From assembly GCA_934394565.1 (NCBI GenBank), contig CAKRQV010000003.1:1-64000 (forward strand): a stretch of DNA of 64,000 nt, given 5' to 3'. The DNA comes from an uncultured Lachnospiraceae bacterium (GTDB lineage: Bacteria > Bacillota > Clostridia > Lachnospirales > Lachnospiraceae). The translations under genes and the position numbers were made by a program. This document shows, piece by piece, positions 27,870 through 36,762 of this stretch. Within the stretch, counting starts at the first letter, position 1. Each line of letters starts with the position of its first letter. The notes under the pieces were generated by a model. The model saw nothing but the letters and a program-made list of their open reading frames with translations, did not search any database and was not told the DNA's origin.

Positions 27870-28703
27870 CTAACAGTTAAATACTTCGATATGATGTCTT
27901 ACATTCTCATACGTGCCCTGTACCATGGCTTCATTCAGCCCGAAATATGTATGTGGTGCGTCGTTTTGCAGGTACTCTTCGGCCCGCAGTGTCAGCCGGT
28001 TAAAGCTGGCTGTGGCAATATTTACCTTGACGATACCATGACGGATCGCATTCTGGAAATCTGTGTCTGTAATACCGCTTCCACCGTGCAGTACCAGCGG
28101 CTTGTCTACCCTCTGATGGATTTCTTCCAACACATCAAAGGCCAGCTGTGGAGCGGCCACATAGTTGCCATGGGCATTGCCGATGGCTACGGCCAGTGCA
28201 TCTACACCTGTCGCATCACAAAACTGCTTCGCTTCCTCTGGATTGGTGCAGCGGATGCCATGATCCGTACTGCCGTCCTCACTGCCGCCGACAATACCAA
28301 GCTCGGCCTCTACTGTAGCGCCGTAATTCCCCGCCAGCGCCACAACATCCCTTGTTCTCTGGATATTTTCTGCAAACGGATACAGGGAGCTGTCAAACAT
28401 CACGGATGTAAATCCATAACTCAGTGCTTTGCGAACCGTCTCCATCGTCAGTCCGTGATCCAGATGCACAGCAATATCCACATCTGCCTGTCTGGCAGCT
28501 TCCACCATCATAGGTGCCATCAGCTCCAGCGGCGAATGCTTCAGGCGTACTTCGGCAATCTGCAGGATGATCGGTGTCTGCATCTCTTCTGCAGCCTGTA
28601 CTGCGCCTTTGATCATTTCCATGTTTCCCACACTGAAAGCGCCCACACCTCTGTTATTCTGTCTGGCTCTTTCCATCAGTTTTTTCATTGTTACAAGTGC
28701 CAT
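27870..28703 (-). CDS. iolJ: Class II fructose-bisphosphate-type aldolase (IolJ)
   Basis: A 277-residue zinc aldolase. In inositol catabolism it cleaves 2-deoxy-5-keto-gluconate 6-phosphate into dihydroxyacetone phosphate and malonate semialdehyde. Motifs are AFSVGNMEMIKG, the zinc site VDIAVHLDHG near 80, a second metal motif VEAELGIVGGSEDG, VLHGGSGI and GIVKVNIAT. Length fits FbaA/IolJ. The ATG has GAGGTAAG upstream. It is the last gene of the iolCDBJ unit, 24 nt after iolB, which supports IolJ over a glycolytic aldolase. Confidence 0.88.
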   Translation of the reverse strand: MALVTMKKLMERARQNNRGVGAFSVGNMEMIKGAVQAAEEMQTPIILQIAEVRLKHSPLELMAPMMVEAARQADVDIAVHLDHGLTMETVRKALSYGFTSVMFDSSLYPFAENIQRTRDVVALAGNYGATVEAELGIVGGSEDGSTDHGIRCTNPEEAKQFCDATGVDALAVAIGNAHGNYVAAPQLAFDVLEEIHQRVDKPLVLHGGSGITDTDFQNAIRHGIVKVNIATASFNRLTLRAEEYLQNDAPHTYFGLNEAMVQGTYENVRHHIEVFNC

Positions 28704-28727
28704 TATGCTTACCTCATCTTTTCTGCG

Positions 28728-29513
28728 TCAGAACTGCGCGTCGTGCATCCAGACATACCTCTCATCCTCACAACGGTCGGTCTGCAGCCACGGATTGCCG
28801 TCGATATGCCGGATCATCCAGCAGGTGTACATCTGAAATCCCGGTGCCACAGCCTGCGGATGCAGTTCACCGCCGGGAATGGCAGAAAAGCTGTTATTGA
28901 CGCTCTTAAATGCACGGTCCCCCACAAAGCTGGCGCCAAAGCCCTCCGGTCTGTCAAACTTGAAAAAATACGTCTCCGGCTGCGGATGTCTGTGAGGCAG
29001 ATAGCCGGACCAGTTGCCCCTGTCGTTTAAGACCTCTCCAAGAACCATATTGGACTGCGGGCAGATATCGTGGTCAAAGATCGTATTGACACGGCGTTTT
29101 GCCACATTGCCGAATTTGCCCACGCAGGAATATCCCCAGGGCGCATCCTCTGGTGCATAAAGACGGTCGGCAAACACACGCTCATTCTTTGTACACTGCA
29201 TCAGGATCTCGCTGTCTTTTACCGCTTTGACAGACACCCTCTGTCCTGTACAGAAATGTAATGCCCACGGTCCTTCCGTAAATACATCCTTTCTGCTGAC
29301 GGTCTTTTCCTGACCGTTCCACTGAAAGCTGATCTCACCGGACAGCAGCAAAAGCGCCGTCTCTTCCCCTTCCCGGGAAAACACTCTCGTCTCCCCGGCT
29401 TTCATCTGATAAACACGGATATCCATCTGCATGTCTTTGTATGCATTGTCATATGTTGTCAGAACCATCTCGCCGCTGGCGTCAAATTCCGGATAACCAA
29501 ATACTTCGCTCAT
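28728..29513 (-). CDS. iolB: 5-deoxy-glucuronate isomerase
   Basis: A 261-residue bicupin protein that converts 5-deoxy-glucuronate to 2-deoxy-5-keto-gluconate. The second cupin shows the family pattern NWSGYLPHRHPQPETYFFKF (metal-binding His and Glu), followed by HPQAVAPGFQMYTCWMIRH. The ATG at 29513 follows an AAGGAGAC site. It lies between iolD and iolJ with gaps of 17 and 24 nt. Confidence 0.93.
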   Translation of the reverse strand: MSEVFGYPEFDASGEMVLTTYDNAYKDMQMDIRVYQMKAGETRVFSREGEETALLLLSGEISFQWNGQEKTVSRKDVFTEGPWALHFCTGQRVSVKAVKDSEILMQCTKNERVFADRLYAPEDAPWGYSCVGKFGNVAKRRVNTIFDHDICPQSNMVLGEVLNDRGNWSGYLPHRHPQPETYFFKFDRPEGFGASFVGDRAFKSVNNSFSAIPGGELHPQAVAPGFQMYTCWMIRHIDGNPWLQTDRCEDERYVWMHDAQF

Positions 29514-29530
29514 ATCTTTTGTCTCCTTTA

Positions 29531-31462
29531 TCAGTACTTTCTGGCAATATCACGGCCTGCCAGTACACCTTCACATGCCTTGCGGACGGAAGCTTTTTCA
29601 GATGTCGTGGCAATACCCACATCCCACCAGGATTCATAACCGTCTGTCATGGTTTTCGGGATAACCTTCAGATCAAACAGGCAGGCCCTCGTCTGCTGTT
29701 TTGCATCCCGAAGAGCGGCTTCCAGCTCCGGAATCGTTTTACAGGTATAGGTCTTTAAGCCGTAGCCTTCACCGATCTTGGCATAATCTACCGGGATCAG
29801 ACCCTCGCAGGGCTTCTTTCCATCGGTATAGCGGAATTCTGTCGCCAGACTGCCGATACCGTGGTTCATCTCCAGATTATTGATGCAGCCGAAACCACAG
29901 TTGTCAAAGACAAGGATATTGACTTTCTTGCGTTCCTGCATGATCGTCATGATCTCGCTGTGCAGCATCTGGAAACTGGAATCGCCGACAACACAGTACA
30001 CCTCATTGTCCGGCTCTGCCATCTTGACACCAAGAGTTGCCGCTACCTCATAACCCATGCAGGAATAGCCGTACTCAGCGTGGTAGCCGCCACGCTTGTC
30101 GGTTGTCCATACACGCTGCATACAGCTGGGCAGTGAGCCTCCGGCTGTGATGATCGTTGCATCGTCATCAATATTTCTGCGGATGGCTGCCAGCGCTGCT
30201 GTCTGGGTGATCTCGCCACCGGTCAGATCTACAAACTCCGGAATTGTCCGCGGGTCTCTGGCTTTGATGATCGGCTCAAAATCTGCGCCCGTATAGCGGA
30301 TACCGGCCAGTCGCTCCATCTCTTTATCCCAGATGGCCTTTGCCGCTTCGATCTCACCGTTATATGCCGACTGGTAGCCCTTTTCCTTTAACAGGGCAGT
30401 CAGCGCTTCTACAGTCACCTTGGCATCACCGATGGCTTTGGTGGCATCCATCTTGTAGGCATGGTAACGACAGTTATTGATCGTTACAAACTGTACGTGT
30501 TCATTCTTAAACAGCCACTTGGAGCTGGTCGTAAAATCAGACATACGGCTGCCGATGGCGATCACCACATCGGCATCTCTGGCGATCACGTTGGACGCAT
30601 ATGTACCGGTCACGCCGATACCTCCAAGGCAGTACGGATGGCTGGAACGGCAGGCGCTCTTGCCTCCCTGGGATTCGCCAAACGGGATTTTAAACGTCTC
30701 GCAGAACGTTTCCACAGCCTCACCGGCACCGGAATAGCGGACACCGCCACCCACGATCACCAGCGGTTTTTTCGCCCCGGCAATGATTTCTGCAATATCT
30801 TCCAGTTCTTCCTGCACAGCCACCGGACGGGTGATGCGGTGCACTCTCTTTTTAAAGAAATATTCCGGGAAATCGTAGGATTCGCCCTCTACATCCTGGC
30901 ACAGGGCAATACAGCAGGCTCCTGTCTCTGCCGGATCTGTCAGCACACGCATCGCATTGATCAGCGCTGTCATCACCATTTCCGGGCGGGTGATACGATC
31001 CCAGTATTTGCAGACCGGTTTAAAGGCGTCGTTCGTTGTCGTTGCCAGACTGTTGCTCTGCTCCAGCTGCTGCAGTACCGGATCCGGCTGTCTCGAAGCA
31101 AAGGTATCTGCCGGAAATACCAACAGTGGAATATTGTTGACCGTTGCCGTCGCACATGCGGTAATCATATTGGCAGCGCCCGGTCCTACGGAAGAAGCAC
31201 AGGCAATGATCTTTTTTCTGTCGCTCTGTTTGGCAAAGGCTGTGGCTGCATGGCACATTCCCTGCTCGTTTCGTCCCTGCATTACCTTCAAACCGCCCGG
31301 ATTTGTATCCAGTGCTTCACCAAGGCCTACAGCGATACCGTGTCCGAAGATGGTAAAAAAGCCTTCGACAAGCTTTGTTTCCTCTCCGTCCATCATTACA
31401 TACTGGTTATCCAGGAATCGTACGATAGCCTGTGCTGTCGTCATGCGTATTCTTTTTTCCAT
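29531..31462 (-). CDS. iolD: 3D-(3,5/4)-trihydroxycyclohexane-1,2-dione hydrolase
   Basis: A 643-residue thiamine diphosphate enzyme that opens the cyclitol ring to 5-deoxy-glucuronate, the committing step. It has a pyrimidine-binding N-domain with EGFFTIFGHG and the Glu region, a central domain (VIVGGGVRYSGAGEAVE), and a C-domain with ThDP/Mg motif VVGDSSFQML...NN. The family's usual GDG is GDS here. The ATG has AGGAGGAGAC upstream. It is 15 nt after iolC. Confidence 0.94.
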   Translation of the reverse strand: MEKRIRMTTAQAIVRFLDNQYVMMDGEETKLVEGFFTIFGHGIAVGLGEALDTNPGGLKVMQGRNEQGMCHAATAFAKQSDRKKIIACASSVGPGAANMITACATATVNNIPLLVFPADTFASRQPDPVLQQLEQSNSLATTTNDAFKPVCKYWDRITRPEMVMTALINAMRVLTDPAETGACCIALCQDVEGESYDFPEYFFKKRVHRITRPVAVQEELEDIAEIIAGAKKPLVIVGGGVRYSGAGEAVETFCETFKIPFGESQGGKSACRSSHPYCLGGIGVTGTYASNVIARDADVVIAIGSRMSDFTTSSKWLFKNEHVQFVTINNCRYHAYKMDATKAIGDAKVTVEALTALLKEKGYQSAYNGEIEAAKAIWDKEMERLAGIRYTGADFEPIIKARDPRTIPEFVDLTGGEITQTAALAAIRRNIDDDATIITAGGSLPSCMQRVWTTDKRGGYHAEYGYSCMGYEVAATLGVKMAEPDNEVYCVVGDSSFQMLHSEIMTIMQERKKVNILVFDNCGFGCINNLEMNHGIGSLATEFRYTDGKKPCEGLIPVDYAKIGEGYGLKTYTCKTIPELEAALRDAKQQTRACLFDLKVIPKTMTDGYESWWDVGIATTSEKASVRKACEGVLAGRDIARKY

Positions 31463-31477
31463 GGTCTGTCTCCTCCT

Positions 31478-32512
31478 TTATACACGGGCGATCATTTCGC
31501 CGAACTGTTTCTTTTCCTCTGCAATAAAGGCATGTACCTCTTCCGGTCCCGGCAGTGCATCGGAACAGTTGTTGCTTCTTACCATCATCGAGGCTTCTGC
31601 CGAACCAAACTCCAGGCAGTCGATGATCTCCCAGCCCTGATACAGGCCATACAGGAAACCGGAGCCGTAGCCGTCACCACCGCCAAAGCCTTTTCTTGCC
31701 GATACCGGGAACGGTTTGATACTGAATTTTTCGCCGTCACAGGTATAGGCTGTCGAGCCTTTCATACCGTGCTTGATCACAACGATCTTTGCATGACAGC
31801 CCTGCCACAGTGCTGCGCTCTCTTCATCGGTCATACCCGGACGGATCAGCTTTTCTGTCAGGTCAAATTCCTCCCTGGAACCCATGATGATGTCTGCCTC
31901 TTTGGCTACCATGGAGTAGTAGATGGAAATCTCATCGGCATTTTTCCAGTTGTATTCTCTGTAATCGATATCAAAGATGATCCTGGTATCGTTGCGTCTG
32001 GCCAGCATCACGGCTTTAAGGGCTGCCTCACGGGACGGACTCTCTGCCAGTGCTGTTCCGGAGATCAGGATGGCTTTTGCCTGACGGATATAGTCCTCGT
32101 CAATGTCCTCCACGCCAAGCTGCAGATCGGCGATACAGTTGCGGTACATCAGAATATGGCTCTCTTTTTCCGAAAGCATTTCCGTAAAGGTCAGTCCCAG
32201 CTTCTCTCCGTGTGTACATCGGGTGATGTGGGATGTGTCGATGCCTTTTTTATCAAAATATTCGGTAACGTAATCGCCGAACTGGTCATCCGATACTTTT
32301 CCAATAAATCCGGCTTTCATGCCATGTTTTGTCACACCGACAGCGATATTTGCCGGAGAGCCACCGACAAATTTTTCGAATACATGGACATCCTTTAACG
32401 GTTTGAATTCCTCTTTTACCTGATCGTTGTATGCCGGATTAAAGTCGATCGCCACCCGGCCAAGCAGCAGCAGATCAAAGGGTCTGGTTTCGTCAAATGT
32501 TATGTACTTCAT
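31478..32512 (-). CDS. iolC: 5-dehydro-2-deoxygluconokinase
   Basis: A 344-residue PfkB-family sugar kinase that phosphorylates 2-deoxy-5-keto-gluconate at O6. It shows LGRVAIDFNPAY, KFVGGSPANIAVGV (first PfkB motif, near 50) and the second motif near 282, GFGGGDGYGSGF, which keeps the catalytic Asp although the usual GAGDAF is altered. The ATG at 32512 has GGAGG. It is the first gene of module 2, directly behind the operator/promoter at 32541-32604. Confidence 0.92.
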   Translation of the reverse strand: MKYITFDETRPFDLLLLGRVAIDFNPAYNDQVKEEFKPLKDVHVFEKFVGGSPANIAVGVTKHGMKAGFIGKVSDDQFGDYVTEYFDKKGIDTSHITRCTHGEKLGLTFTEMLSEKESHILMYRNCIADLQLGVEDIDEDYIRQAKAILISGTALAESPSREAALKAVMLARRNDTRIIFDIDYREYNWKNADEISIYYSMVAKEADIIMGSREEFDLTEKLIRPGMTDEESAALWQGCHAKIVVIKHGMKGSTAYTCDGEKFSIKPFPVSARKGFGGGDGYGSGFLYGLYQGWEIIDCLEFGSAEASMMVRSNNCSDALPGPEEVHAFIAEEKKQFGEMIARV

Positions 32513-32540
32513 GACATCCTCCTTATTATAGCGTGCTTTT

Positions 32541-32587
32541 GTGTGCTATTATGCGTGTTCTTTGTTTATACACGCATAATAGCACAC
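32541..32587. promoter_or_regulatory. Inverted-repeat operator upstream of iolC
   Basis: A perfect 17-bp inverted repeat: GTGTGCTATTATGCGTG (32541-32557) and its complement (32571-32587) with a 13-nt spacer, so the arm centres are 30 bp apart, about three helical turns. The distal arm contains the -10 of the iolC promoter and the other arm covers the early transcribed region, which fits repression. The likely binder is the LacI-type protein encoded at 32831-33853. Further CACGCA copies occur at 32681, 32690, 32712 and 32782. Confidence 0.7.
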
Positions 32588-32604
32588 GTTATCAGCACAT
32601 GCAA
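32576..32604 (-). promoter_or_regulatory. Promoter of iolCDBJ
   Basis: Minus strand TTGCAT (32599-32604), 17-nt spacer, TATTAT (32576-32581). The start would be near 32569, between the two operator arms, leaving a 57-nt leader to iolC. Confidence 0.7.
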
Positions 32605-32784
32605 TTCCTTTTTATCTTTTTGTATGAGTGTACAATTTCCCGATTTTTCTTTGTGATAAGTGAATAATTTTGCATTTATGCACGCAAAACACGCAATCAC
32701 AGGAAACATGTCACGCAGATCACTCATGGTGTCGGTGCAGTTACCAAAACCTTGTGTATGCACTGGTTCTGGCTCGTTGTTCAC

Positions 32785-32819
32785 GCAAAAAAGAAGACAC
32801 ATACGCTCTGTGTCTTCTT
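32785..32819 (-). terminator. Terminator of the gpmI-lacI unit
   Basis: A perfect 11-bp stem AAGAAGACACA/TGTGTCTTCTT with a 7-nt loop, followed by TTTTTTG on the minus strand. It separates the regulator gene from the iolC promoter. Confidence 0.85.
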
Positions 32820-32830
32820 CTACAATACTT

Positions 32831-33853
32831 TTATATGTTATATTTTGTTTTGATATCGATGCCTGTATAAAGGAATTCTGCTTCCGGCTGTCTACCATTC
32901 ATCAGTATATCCGCCAGAATACGTGGCGGCCGGTAGCCCTGTTCAAAGCCATTCTGATCGATCAGGAAATCTGCCGTACCGTTTAAAAGCAATGCCACAT
33001 TATCCGGTGTCTCATCATAGATAACCACATACGGCCTGTGCTCGATCCGTAGCTTTTCAAAAGCCCGGCTGATCCCTTTTTGTCCGCCGGACACCACGAA
33101 GATACCGCTGATCCCGGATATACCCATCATGGCATTTTCTATGATGCGCTCCACTTCCTCTTCCCGGTTAAAGCTGGCCTGCACACCGGCAACTTCGAGT
33201 GTCGGCACATGCTCCTTGAGCATCTGCACAAACCCGTCCACTCGGGCATTGTTGACAACACTGCTGAAATATCCGGTAATGATCAGGATCTTCCCCGTGC
33301 CTCTTGTCAGCATTTCCAACAGTCCTGCTGCCGCATAGCCGCTCTTTTTATTATCCATGCCGACAAAGCAGCAACGCCCTGTTCCCACGATATCTGAGTT
33401 AAACGTCACCACCGGGATCTGCCTGTCCACGCTCAGTACATTGAGCTTTCGCCGTACCTTTTCCGCATCCACCGGCATGATCGCCAGTCCCTGGATGCCC
33501 TCTTTTTCCAGCATTTCGATGGAACGCAGCTGATCCTTTTCTTCTACGGAATCATTCTCGCACACGAGAACCTCAAAGCCCAGCTCTTCCAGCTCCTTTT
33601 TTGCTGTCACGATACCTGCATGTACCGACTGCATAAAATCTGCGCCGGAAAGCTGCGTAACGATACCGATCTTTCTTTTCTGTACCTGCACACGCTTTTT
33701 CCGTTCTTTTTTCACATAGCCAAGCTCGCTGGCTGTCTGCCGGATCTTCTCTGCCACTGCAGGGTCGATCCGGCCACGGTCATTTAACGCCCGATCCACC
33801 GTTCCCCGGGATACTCCGGTTGCTTCGGCGATCTGCTGTATGGTAACTGCCAT
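32831..33853 (-). CDS. LacI-family transcriptional regulator
   Basis: A 340-residue LacI/PurR-type repressor. The N-terminal helix-turn-helix reads VTIQQIAEATGVSRGTVDRA and is followed by the hinge. The periplasmic-binding-protein-like domain starts at KRKIGIVTQLSGADFMQ and is of the sugar-binding type 4 class. It starts only 12 nt after gpmI and ends at its own terminator before the iolC promoter. It is therefore the best candidate to bind the inverted repeat at 32541-32587 and to be released by an inositol intermediate. Confidence 0.87.
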   Translation of the reverse strand: MAVTIQQIAEATGVSRGTVDRALNDRGRIDPAVAEKIRQTASELGYVKKERKKRVQVQKRKIGIVTQLSGADFMQSVHAGIVTAKKELEELGFEVLVCENDSVEEKDQLRSIEMLEKEGIQGLAIMPVDAEKVRRKLNVLSVDRQIPVVTFNSDIVGTGRCCFVGMDNKKSGYAAAGLLEMLTRGTGKILIITGYFSSVVNNARVDGFVQMLKEHVPTLEVAGVQASFNREEEVERIIENAMMGISGISGIFVVSGGQKGISRAFEKLRIEHRPYVVIYDETPDNVALLLNGTADFLIDQNGFEQGYRPPRILADILMNGRQPEAEFLYTGIDIKTKYNI

Positions 33854-33865
33854 AATACTCTCGCT

Positions 33866-35407
33866 TTATTTTACCAGCAGGGACTTACCAGTCATCTCTT
33901 TCGGCTGTTCCTTGCCCATCAGCTCGATCAGGGTCGGTACGATATCAGCCAGACAGCCGTTTTCACGCAGCTTGTAAGCCGGATCGGCATTGACCAGGAT
34001 GAACGGTACCGGATTTGTAGTATGTGCGGTGAACGGTTCGCCTGTCTCGTAATCGATCAGCTGCTCTACGTTACCGTGGTCAGCACAGATAAACAGTGTA
34101 CCGTCAACCTCTTTGATGAAGTTTACGATCTCGCCTACGCACTCGTCGATAACTTCGACAGCTTTAACAGCGGCTTCCTGTACACCGGTATGGCCTACCA
34201 TATCCGGGTTGGCGAAGTTACAGATGATCACATCGTATTTGCCGCCGGTGATGGCTTTGCTCAGCTCATCGCAAACGGTGTAAGCGCTCATTCTCGGCTT
34301 CTTGTCGTAGGTCGGTACATATTTCGGAGAATCTACCAGAATACGGTCCTCGCCTTCGTTCGGGGCTTCCACGCCGCCATTGAAGAAGAAGGTTACATGG
34401 GCATATTTCTCTGTCTCGGCGATACGGGCCTGGGTCATATGGTTGGCAGCCAGCCACTCACCGAAGGTATTGGTCACTTCCACTTTCTTGAAAGCAATAG
34501 CTTTGTTCGGGATCGTCACATCATACTCTGTAAAGCATACGAAGGTAACATCCAGTCTCTTGCCTCTGTTAAAACCGTTGAAATCATCGGCACAGAAGGC
34601 TCTTGTCAGCTCACGGGCACGGTCCGGACGGAAATTGAAGAATACAACGCTGTCGCCATCCTTGATCGTAGCTACCGGTGCACCGTCTTTCTCAATAACG
34701 GTCGGTACAACGAACTCATCAGTAACGCCCTCATCGTAGGATTTCTGTACAGCCTCTGCTGCGTCTGTGGCTTTTACGCCCTCGCCCTTTGTCAGTGCAT
34801 CATAGGCTTTCTCTACACGATCCCAGTTATTATCACGGTCCATCGCATAGTAACGGCCGGATACAACACCGATCTCGCCTACGCCGATTTCATCCATCTT
34901 GGCCTGCAGCTCTTCGATATAGCCCTTACCGGATGCCGGCGGTGTGTCACGTCCGTCGAGGAAGCAGTGTACATAAACCTTTTTCAGACCATGTCTCTTA
35001 GCCAGCTCCAGTAAGCCGTACAGATGTGTATTGTGGCTGTGTACACCACCATCAGACAGAAGACCGAAGCAGTGCAGTGCAGAGTCGTTTTTCTTTACAT
35101 TCTCAACAGCAGCTACCAGCTCTTCATTCTCAAAGAAAGTGCCGTCTTCGATCTCTTTGGTGATACGTGTCAGCTCCTGATATACGATACGTCCGGCACC
35201 CATGTTCAGGTGTCCAACCTCGGAATTACCCATCTGTCCGTCCGGCAGACCAACAGCCATACCGCTGGCATAGCCTTTCACAAACGGATACTCTTTCATC
35301 AGCTGATCCATAACCGGGGTCTTTGCCATGGCAACGGCATTGCCCTTCGGATTATCGTTCAGTCCGTAACCATCCAGAATCAGTAATACGGTAGGTTTCT
35401 TACTCAT
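33866..35407 (-). CDS. gpmI: 2,3-bisphosphoglycerate-independent phosphoglycerate mutase
   Basis: A 513-residue metalloenzyme interconverting 3- and 2-phosphoglycerate. Motifs are LLILDGYGLN at the start, the phospho-Ser loop QMGNSEVGHLNMGAGR near 60, HCFLDGRDTPPAS near 125, NFRPDRARE near 260 and the metal site ICADHGNVEQL near 450. A promoter at 35490-35518 drives it. The next gene, the LacI-type regulator, begins 12 nt after the stop with no terminator between, so the two are probably co-transcribed. Confidence 0.96.
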   Translation of the reverse strand: MSKKPTVLLILDGYGLNDNPKGNAVAMAKTPVMDQLMKEYPFVKGYASGMAVGLPDGQMGNSEVGHLNMGAGRIVYQELTRITKEIEDGTFFENEELVAAVENVKKNDSALHCFGLLSDGGVHSHNTHLYGLLELAKRHGLKKVYVHCFLDGRDTPPASGKGYIEELQAKMDEIGVGEIGVVSGRYYAMDRDNNWDRVEKAYDALTKGEGVKATDAAEAVQKSYDEGVTDEFVVPTVIEKDGAPVATIKDGDSVVFFNFRPDRARELTRAFCADDFNGFNRGKRLDVTFVCFTEYDVTIPNKAIAFKKVEVTNTFGEWLAANHMTQARIAETEKYAHVTFFFNGGVEAPNEGEDRILVDSPKYVPTYDKKPRMSAYTVCDELSKAITGGKYDVIICNFANPDMVGHTGVQEAAVKAVEVIDECVGEIVNFIKEVDGTLFICADHGNVEQLIDYETGEPFTAHTTNPVPFILVNADPAYKLRENGCLADIVPTLIELMGKEQPKEMTGKSLLVK

Positions 35408-35489
35408 ATCTTATCTCCTTTTACTCTGTATTGTCATACACCGGCAAAATCTGTGATTTTACGGTGCGGTTTGCTAAAACTCCATGGGT

Positions 35490-35518
35490 AATATAACAAA
35501 TCTGTCAATATTATTCAA
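35490..35518 (-). promoter_or_regulatory. Promoter of gpmI
   Basis: Minus strand TTGAAT (35513-35518), 17-nt spacer, TATATT (35490-35495). Confidence 0.6.
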
Positions 35519-35604
35519 GCCCTGGCGCAGTATCTGTGATTTCTGTCAGTTTTAGTCCCATACTGTACCGGGCTGTGCCTTTTCCCGACTATACTTAAAA
35601 ATTT

Positions 35605-36576
35605 TTAAGACGCACTGTCCTCTTCATAGAAGATATTGTTCCCATCAATTCTCACAGACCCGATACTCTGTAAAAACTTTGAAAACGTGGCATAGCCATA
35701 TTCTTTTACATTAAAATCCGGGAAAGCATTGTGCACTTTCTGTCCCGTAAATCCGAGATCCATACCGGTTTTTCCTGCTGCACGGATCAGATCCAGCACA
35801 TAGGCGGAGAGTTTTTCTCTTGTCTGTTTCGTATCCTTCATACGGACAAACACATTGTGATGGTCTTTGACCGTCTCAAAGCGTTCCATTTCCTCGATAA
35901 ACTTTGACAGTGTGCTGTAACCAAAGGTACGCACATCAAAATCGGAATACTTCTTGACCAGACGGCTGCCGATCTCGCCAAGACCGGTCTCCTTGCCATT
36001 ATTTTCGTTGCCGGTAATGATCTCGGCGATGGCTTCCTCCACATCCTGTTTGGAAAGCACGAATTCTTCTGTGACAGTCTGATTTTTACCTGTCTTTTTC
36101 TTTTTCGCTGAAGCAGGTTTTTCCTTACGGTTTTCGTCTTCCTGGGCAGCTAAAAGTTCCAGATTGGTAAATACGGTACAGGCTGCTCTGAAGGAACGGG
36201 GTGTCTTTGTCTCTCCCATACCGATCACATCCATGCCGGATTCCCGCAGCCGCCCGGCCAGACGGGTAAAATCACCATCGCTGGATACAATGCAGAAGCC
36301 ATCCACATTTCCGGTATACAGAATATCCATCGCATCGATGATCAATGCGGAATCTGTTGCGTTTTTTCCGGTTGTGTTGGAAAACTGCTGGATCGGACTG
36401 ATCGAGTTCTCCAGAAGCTCCTTTTTCCATCGGCTGGTCTGGGTACTGGTCCAGTCACCGTAAATACGCTTGTAGGTCACTGCGCCGTACTTTGTCATTT
36501 CATCCAGTATATACCGGATGTATTTTGCCGAAATGTTGTCTGAATCGATCAGAACAGCATAACGTAAATCTTCCAT
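35605..36576 (-). CDS. NYN-domain nuclease-like protein with two OST-HTH/LOTUS domains
   Basis: A 323-residue protein. Residues 1-150 form a NYN (PIN-like) domain with acidic residues in VLIDSDNIS, KNATDSALIIDAMD and FCIVSSDGDFTRLA, consistent with a metal-dependent RNase site. A Lys-rich linker (about 165-185) leads to two OST-HTH/LOTUS modules, one ending YSTLSKFIEEM and one ending YATFSKFLQSI. LOTUS domains bind RNA. ATG 36576 has GGAAG upstream; the longer frame to 36648 is not conserved. It stands alone between tpiA and gpmI. The target is unknown. Confidence 0.82.
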   Translation of the reverse strand: MEDLRYAVLIDSDNISAKYIRYILDEMTKYGAVTYKRIYGDWTSTQTSRWKKELLENSISPIQQFSNTTGKNATDSALIIDAMDILYTGNVDGFCIVSSDGDFTRLAGRLRESGMDVIGMGETKTPRSFRAACTVFTNLELLAAQEDENRKEKPASAKKKKTGKNQTVTEEFVLSKQDVEEAIAEIITGNENNGKETGLGEIGSRLVKKYSDFDVRTFGYSTLSKFIEEMERFETVKDHHNVFVRMKDTKQTREKLSAYVLDLIRAAGKTGMDLGFTGQKVHNAFPDFNVKEYGYATFSKFLQSIGSVRIDGNNIFYEEDSAS

Positions 36577-36704
36577 ATAAAATGCTTCCTTTCCACAGTG
36601 CATCCTGTCTTTTTCACCGTTATCCACGCGCAAAGCGACCGAATCCACTGTAAAAATCCTGATTTAAAAATGATCTCCGGATCATTTTATACGCCTGGCA
36701 ATAA

Positions 36705-36739
36705 AGAATCCCCCCGAAAGCCCGAAGGCCGTCGGGGGA
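36705..36739 (-). terminator. Terminator of tpiA
   Basis: On the minus strand CCCCCGA pairs with TCGGGGG, an inner GCCTTCGGGC stem is possible, and a short T-rich tail follows. Confidence 0.65.
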
Positions 36740-36762
36740 ACACATATCGTCATACCATAAAC

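Noticed and set aside
30461..32398. A 645-codon open frame on the plus strand opposite iolD and iolC
   Set aside because: It is the complement of two clearly homologous genes; it is rich in Cys, His and Phe as expected of antisense frames, and has no ribosome site or known motif.
34022..35014. Long plus-strand frame opposite gpmI
   Set aside because: Antisense shadow of a highly conserved gene; no start signal.
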